A stretch of DNA of 64,000 bases from Phenylobacterium glaciei (GTDB lineage Bacteria; Pseudomonadota; Alphaproteobacteria; Caulobacterales; Caulobacteraceae): the NCBI RefSeq assembly GCF_016772415.1, contig NZ_JAGSGD010000001.1:3187501-3251500 (forward strand), given 5' to 3'. A program made the translations under genes and the position numbers. A model generated the notes under the pieces. The model saw only the letters and a program-made list of their open reading frames with translations, was not told where the DNA came from and did no database searches. Below, piece after piece: positions 60,719 through 64,000 of this stretch. Each line of letters starts with the position of its first letter. Positions within the stretch are counted from its first letter, which is position 1.

Positions 60719-61099
60719 CTAGGCCGCGAGGCGTTTCCAGACCTGACGATCGGTCCAGATCTTGTCGGTTTCACCCTCCTCCTGGCGCTTGGCCAGGCGG
60801 GCCATGATCTCGAAGTCGACGTTCAGATAGCGCATCGTCACCTCTTCGGGCGCGCAGCCGAAATAGGGCGCGGTGAACTGGGCGGCGTTGATCGCCGGGG
60901 CCTTGGCCATGATCAGCAGGGCCAGACGCTTGGCCCGCTGCGGCCGGCGATGATGCAGCAGGGGGCTCTCGGCGTAGAGTTCCTGGCCCAGGCGGCTGAC
61001 GGCGTTGAAGGGCAGGTCACGGAACCGGCGGTTCGTGATCTTGGGCGTCATCGTCATGCCGTCGAGGTTCAGGACCACGTCGTTCATCAGGAAAAGCAT
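60719..61099 (-). CDS. Conserved hypothetical protein (126 aa)
   Basis: No family recognised. Small soluble protein, opening MLFLMNDVVLNLDGMTMTPK and containing LPFNAVSRLGQELYAESPLL and FGCAPEEVTMRYLNVDFEIM, with a basic RRPQRAKRLALLIMAK stretch. Amino-acid composition and absence of Arg/Pro shadow-frame character support a real gene. It precedes prfC by 32 bases on the same strand. Confidence 0.68.
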   Translation of the reverse strand: MLFLMNDVVLNLDGMTMTPKITNRRFRDLPFNAVSRLGQELYAESPLLHHRRPQRAKRLALLIMAKAPAINAAQFTAPYFGCAPEEVTMRYLNVDFEIMARLAKRQEEGETDKIWTDRQVWKRLAA

Positions 61100-61207
61100 G
61101 GGCGACTACACGAAAGGCTGGGCTGGGGGGAGCACAGCGCCAAGGTCGCATGGCTGACTTTAGGGCCGGTGCACAAGCGCGGTGAATTGCCCGCTAACCC
61201 TGCAAGA

Positions 61208-61540
61208 TCAGGCGTCCTCGACCGGCTCGGTCAGGAAATGCCGGCCCTGCTTGTCCTCGATATCCACCACCCAGAGATCGGGATCGATGCGCAGGGACCG
61301 CTGGATATAGCGGTCGAGGTCGGCCTCGGTGTCGAACAGGGACGGCCGCATCCAGATCCGCTCGCCATCGCCGCGGGTGGCCTCGGAATAGAGCCGGGTG
61401 GTCTTGTCATCGAGGTTCAGCACCTTGACCAGCACGCTGCCGGCCCGGGCGTCGCCTTTGCGCGCCACGATGCCGAAGCCGCCCGCCAGCTCGGCGCGGC
61501 GGACCAGGGCGGCCACCCAGATGTCCGTGGACAGCATCAT
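61208..61540 (-). CDS. DUF1491 family protein (110 aa)
   Basis: Matches the alphaproteobacterial DUF1491 pattern: STDIWVAALVRRAELAGGFG, KGDARAGSVLVKVLNLD, YSEATRGDGERIWMRP and DRYIQRSLRIDPDLWVVDIE. Function unknown. ATG 61540 or 61537 is chosen because the in-frame extension to 61690 overlaps the divergent gene and is Cys/Ser-rich without family match. Confidence 0.87.
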   Translation of the reverse strand: MMLSTDIWVAALVRRAELAGGFGIVARKGDARAGSVLVKVLNLDDKTTRLYSEATRGDGERIWMRPSLFDTEADLDRYIQRSLRIDPDLWVVDIEDKQGRHFLTEPVEDA

Positions 61541-61629
61541 GTCGCAGCAGGGTCTCTCGTAACGGACCGGAAAGGGCGACCGGTCTAGGTTCAGCTCAAG
61601 GTCCCGAACATACGGGACAAAGAGAGAGC

Positions 61630-62544
61630 ATGACGAGCACAACGCACACAAAAGTGCGGCGCCCGGCGTGTTGGTGGATGGGGACGGCATTGGCTTTGGC
61701 GTTCAGCGCCGCGCCGGTGATGGCGAGCGCGAGCAGCGTCGACCTCTTCTACGAACGCACCGTGATGACCGCCGCCGACGCCCGATGCGGCCTGTTCTCA
61801 GGGCCCGTGGGCTCAGCGCTGGCCGCCGCCCAAGCTCAGGCCCGCGGCGCGGCCCTGCGCGCCGGCGCCGACCGTGCGACCCTCAACGCCGTGGCGCAAC
61901 GCGCGGCGCAGAAGGCCGGGGCCGTGGCCTGTGACTCCACCGACATCGACGCCGCCGCCAGCCGCGTGCGCACGGCTTTCGAGGGCTATGCCAAGCTCAT
62001 CAAGATGGATTATCCGGGCGATGTCTCCGCCTGGCGCGCCGACCGCAGTTCGTCGTCCACCGGCGCCCGCTGGCGCCTGACCCAGGACACCCGTTTCGAC
62101 GGCGGCCGCATGGTGTTCGGTCTTGCCGGCCGGGCCGGCGCCAACCGGCTGATGGCCGTGGCCAATTTCAGCGACGGCGCCCAGCCCTATGCCGCGCGCC
62201 TGGTGCTGCGGGACGTGAACTTGACACTCGGCCCCTATCTGGACGCCCGGGGCGACAGCCTTGACCGCCTGCCGCTGACCCGGCGGCTGCCGCCGACCGG
62301 CGCCCAGACCGCCTATTCCGCCGAGGCGCGCAGCCGCGCGGGCCTGGATCTGCTGCCCAAGGACCTGAAGACCGGCTGGGCCTTCCGCTTCCCCGCCGAG
62401 GCCGCCCGCACGCTCTCGGGGCTCGACCCCCGCGAGGCGGTGATGGTGGAGTTCCTGTTCGCCGGCGACGCCACCCGGCGCGCCTATGTCGAGGTCGGCG
62501 ACTTCGCGGCGGGCAGAGCCTTCCTGCAGACGGCGAGCCGGTAA
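61630..62544 (+). CDS. Exported hypothetical protein (304 aa)
   Basis: Signal peptide of ~33 residues with a basic start (TKVRRPACWWMGTALALAFS then AAPVMASA). The mature protein has an Ala-rich helical part (SALAAAQAQARGAALRAGAD) followed by a beta-rich part (WRLTQDTRFDGGRMVFGLAG, RLVLRDVNLTLGPYLDARGD, REAVMVEFLFAGDATRRAYV). No family recognised. AGAGAGAG precedes the ATG. It is divergent from the DUF1491 gene and followed by repeat B3. Confidence 0.78.
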   Translation: MTSTTHTKVRRPACWWMGTALALAFSAAPVMASASSVDLFYERTVMTAADARCGLFSGPVGSALAAAQAQARGAALRAGADRATLNAVAQRAAQKAGAVACDSTDIDAAASRVRTAFEGYAKLIKMDYPGDVSAWRADRSSSSTGARWRLTQDTRFDGGRMVFGLAGRAGANRLMAVANFSDGAQPYAARLVLRDVNLTLGPYLDARGDSLDRLPLTRRLPPTGAQTAYSAEARSRAGLDLLPKDLKTGWAFRFPAEAARTLSGLDPREAVMVEFLFAGDATRRAYVEVGDFAAGRAFLQTASR

Positions 62545-62553
62545 GCACAAACC

Positions 62554-62661
62554 CCGCTCATCCCGGCGAAGGCCGGGCCCCAGATACATCCACCGCTTTC
62601 AGGCTTCCTGGCGAGGCCGTGACCTACGACCTGGGTCCCGGCCTGCGCCGGGATGAGCGGG
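62554..62661. repeat. Family B palindromic repeat, copy B3
   Basis: About 108 bp. Ends CCGCTCATCCCGGCGAAGGC then CGGGCCCCAGAT and ACCTGGGTCCCGG then CCTGCGCCGGGATGAGCGG are complementary. Shortest B copy, with no insert. It lies between the exported protein and the convergent DivJ-like kinase. Confidence 0.87.
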
Positions 62662-62668
62662 GTATAGG

Positions 62669-64000
62669 TTAGCCCGCCGTCTCTTCCGGATGGGTCTCAG
62701 GCACAACCTCAACCACTGAAAGCTCCATCACCGGCAGGCGCACTGTGACCGTGGTCCCCTCCCCGAGCTGACTCTCGATGGCCATCTCGCCGCCGTGCAG
62801 TTCGGCGAAGGCCTGGACAAGAGAGAGCCCAAGGCCCGTGCCCGCCGCGCGCTGATCCGCGCCGCCCGCCTGTTCGAAGGGCTTGCCCAGGCGCTGCAGA
62901 TCGGTGGCGCTGATGCCGGTTCCGCTGTCGGCGACGATCAGCTCCAGCATCGGGCCCTCGGCATGGGCCGTCACGGTCACCGTCCCGCCCTTGGGGGTGA
63001 ACTTGAGCGCGTTGGAGATAAGGTTGAGCGCGATCTGCTTCATGGCCCGGCGGTCGGCGGTGACCTCCAGCGGCTCCTTGGGCATCAGGCCGCGCAGGCT
63101 GACGCCGGCCCGGTCGGCCTGGCCGCGCATCAGGCGCATGACGGCGGAAATGGCGTCGCGGGCGTCGAATTCCTCGCGATAGAGCTCGAACCGCTCGGCC
63201 TCGATCTTCGACATGTCGAGCACATCGTTGATCAGCTCCAGCAGGTGCTCGCCGCTTTCGTGGATCAGGGCGGAGTACTCGCCGTACTTCTCGGGCATGG
63301 GGCCGAACAGCGACTGCCGCATGATGTCGGAGAAGCCCATGATGGCGTTGAGCGGGGTACGCAGCTCGTGGCTCATATTGGCCAGGAAGCGGGACTTGCC
63401 GGCGTTGGCGGTCTCGGCGTCGATTCGGGCCTGATCCAGGGCCGCCTCGCGGGCGCGCTGCAACCCGGCGTCTCGGATCGAGCCGGTCAGGCGCGCGGGG
63501 TTCACCCGGCGCAGGGACAGCTCATGCCAGAGGGCGGGCGCGCCGGCCGGGGCGAAGCCGACCTCGGACTTGCCCTCGATGATGGCCTCGCGCAGGGCCG
63601 CCTCGAGGCGGGGGCGGTCGGCGGGCGTCGCCAGTTGCGACAGGGGCCGGCCGGTCAGGACCTGACCCTTCAGGCCGCGGGGGGCATTGCCCCAGGCGGC
63701 GACCAGCTTGCCGCCGGGCTGAACCACCACCAACAGGTGCGGTTGGTCGCCGAGGGCTTCCCGCAGGCGCACCTCCATCAGTGCGCGGCGGCGCGTGTCC
63801 AGGATCACCCGGCGCTGCAGGACGATGAGCGCCAGACCCAGGCCCACCGCGGTGGTGACGATCGCCACGGCCCCGAGGCCCGAGGCCAGGTCGAACGGCG
63901 GCGGGGCCGGCAGACTGAGGGTGATTTCGGCCAACAGGGAGACGCAGATCGCCGCCAGGCTGATGGCTGCGCCCATGGCCAGGCGGTCGATCCGGCCCAT
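62669..64000 (-). CDS. divJ: DivJ-like sensor histidine kinase (443 aa visible, likely 5'-truncated by window edge)
   Basis: HisKA/HATPase kinase. Visible: two membrane segments (residues ~9-31 and ~42-62), a PAS-like linker (~82-175), the sequence ANAGKSRFLANMSHELRTPL with His211 of the visible part, LIHESGEHLLELINDVLDMS, N box IALNLISNALKFTPKGG, G boxes DSGTGIS and GTGLGLSLV. The HisKA region (NAIMGFSDIMR, DVLDMSKIEAERFEL) closely matches my recollection of Caulobacter DivJ, the DivK kinase opposing PleC. DivJ has His338, so about 127 residues would lie beyond base 64000; the ATG at the very edge may be internal. Confidence 0.75.
   Translation of the reverse strand: MGRIDRLAMGAAISLAAICVSLLAEITLSLPAPPPFDLASGLGAVAIVTTAVGLGLALIVLQRRVILDTRRRALMEVRLREALGDQPHLLVVVQPGGKLVAAWGNAPRGLKGQVLTGRPLSQLATPADRPRLEAALREAIIEGKSEVGFAPAGAPALWHELSLRRVNPARLTGSIRDAGLQRAREAALDQARIDAETANAGKSRFLANMSHELRTPLNAIMGFSDIMRQSLFGPMPEKYGEYSALIHESGEHLLELINDVLDMSKIEAERFELYREEFDARDAISAVMRLMRGQADRAGVSLRGLMPKEPLEVTADRRAMKQIALNLISNALKFTPKGGTVTVTAHAEGPMLELIVADSGTGISATDLQRLGKPFEQAGGADQRAAGTGLGLSLVQAFAELHGGEMAIESQLGEGTTVTVRLPVMELSVVEVVPETHPEETAG

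Overview
The window is about 64 kb of GC-rich chromosome that reads as a member of the Caulobacterales (Caulobacter or Phenylobacterium type, Alphaproteobacteria). The evidence is a kinase at 8.4-10.9 kb matching the cell-fate phosphatase/kinase PleC (843 aa, phospho-acceptor His611), a kinase at the right edge matching DivJ, the ccmI-ccmE-ccmF-ccmH / degP / response regulator / histidine kinase order on the minus strand, and near-universal alphaproteobacterial families (UPF0260, DUF1491, DUF2336, DUF805, OmpW). No rRNA, tRNA, CRISPR array, integrase, transposase or phage gene was seen.

Layout. 0-3.3 kb: end of a glycosyltransferase, then a two-gene acyl-CoA dehydrogenase operon. 3.4-5 kb: a hypothetical gene and ompW, with an FNR/FixK-like box in a 34-bp palindrome upstream of ompW. 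5-11 kb: pepN, a CheY-like regulator and pleC. 10.9-12.8 kb: an envelope-stress-type operon (EF-hand protein, ECF sigma factor, probable anti-sigma factor, periplasmic metal-sensor-like protein). 12.9-15.8 kb: glnE. 16-20.5 kb: a membrane-embedded AraC-type regulator, an acyltransferase and a chemoreceptor. 21-29.4 kb: two-component system, degP and the cytochrome c maturation operon. 29.4-34.8 kb: an accessory-looking interval of poorly recognised genes, bounded by an imperfect ~100-bp direct repeat of the 3' end of the gene at 34.7-36.1 kb. 36.2-38.6 kb: PhoPQ/FeuPQ-like system with a PepSY protein. 38.7-46.8 kb: housekeeping genes (TonB-C protein, YjbR, glyoxalase-fold, DnaJ-like, DUF805, UPF0260, PBP1A, ABC-F ATPase). 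46.8-47.5 kb: a gene-free stretch with DnaA-box-like sites and a series of perfect hairpins (candidate structured RNA). 47.5-52.4 kb: MASE1 hybrid kinase and an NMT1-type ABC transporter. 52.4-56.7 kb: four poorly characterised genes (proline-rich, DUF2336, TonB-C-like triple repeat, TPR-like). 56.9-60.7 kb: a translation-themed operon (prfC, rRNA-methyltransferase-like, rsuA-type, 2H phosphoesterase). 60.7-64 kb: small hypotheticals and the DivJ-like kinase.

Signal transduction is dense: five histidine kinases, three response regulators, one chemoreceptor, one ECF sigma factor and one AraC regulator. PleC and DivJ homologues in the same 56 kb would place both enzymes acting on DivK close together.

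The other distinctive theme is intergenic palindromic repeats. Family A (6 copies, two sequence subtypes) and family B (3 copies) occur repeatedly; families C and D are seen once each, C nested inside a B copy and D wrapped around an A copy. Two A copies begin at the stop codon of the upstream gene, and one composite sits between a response regulator and its kinase.
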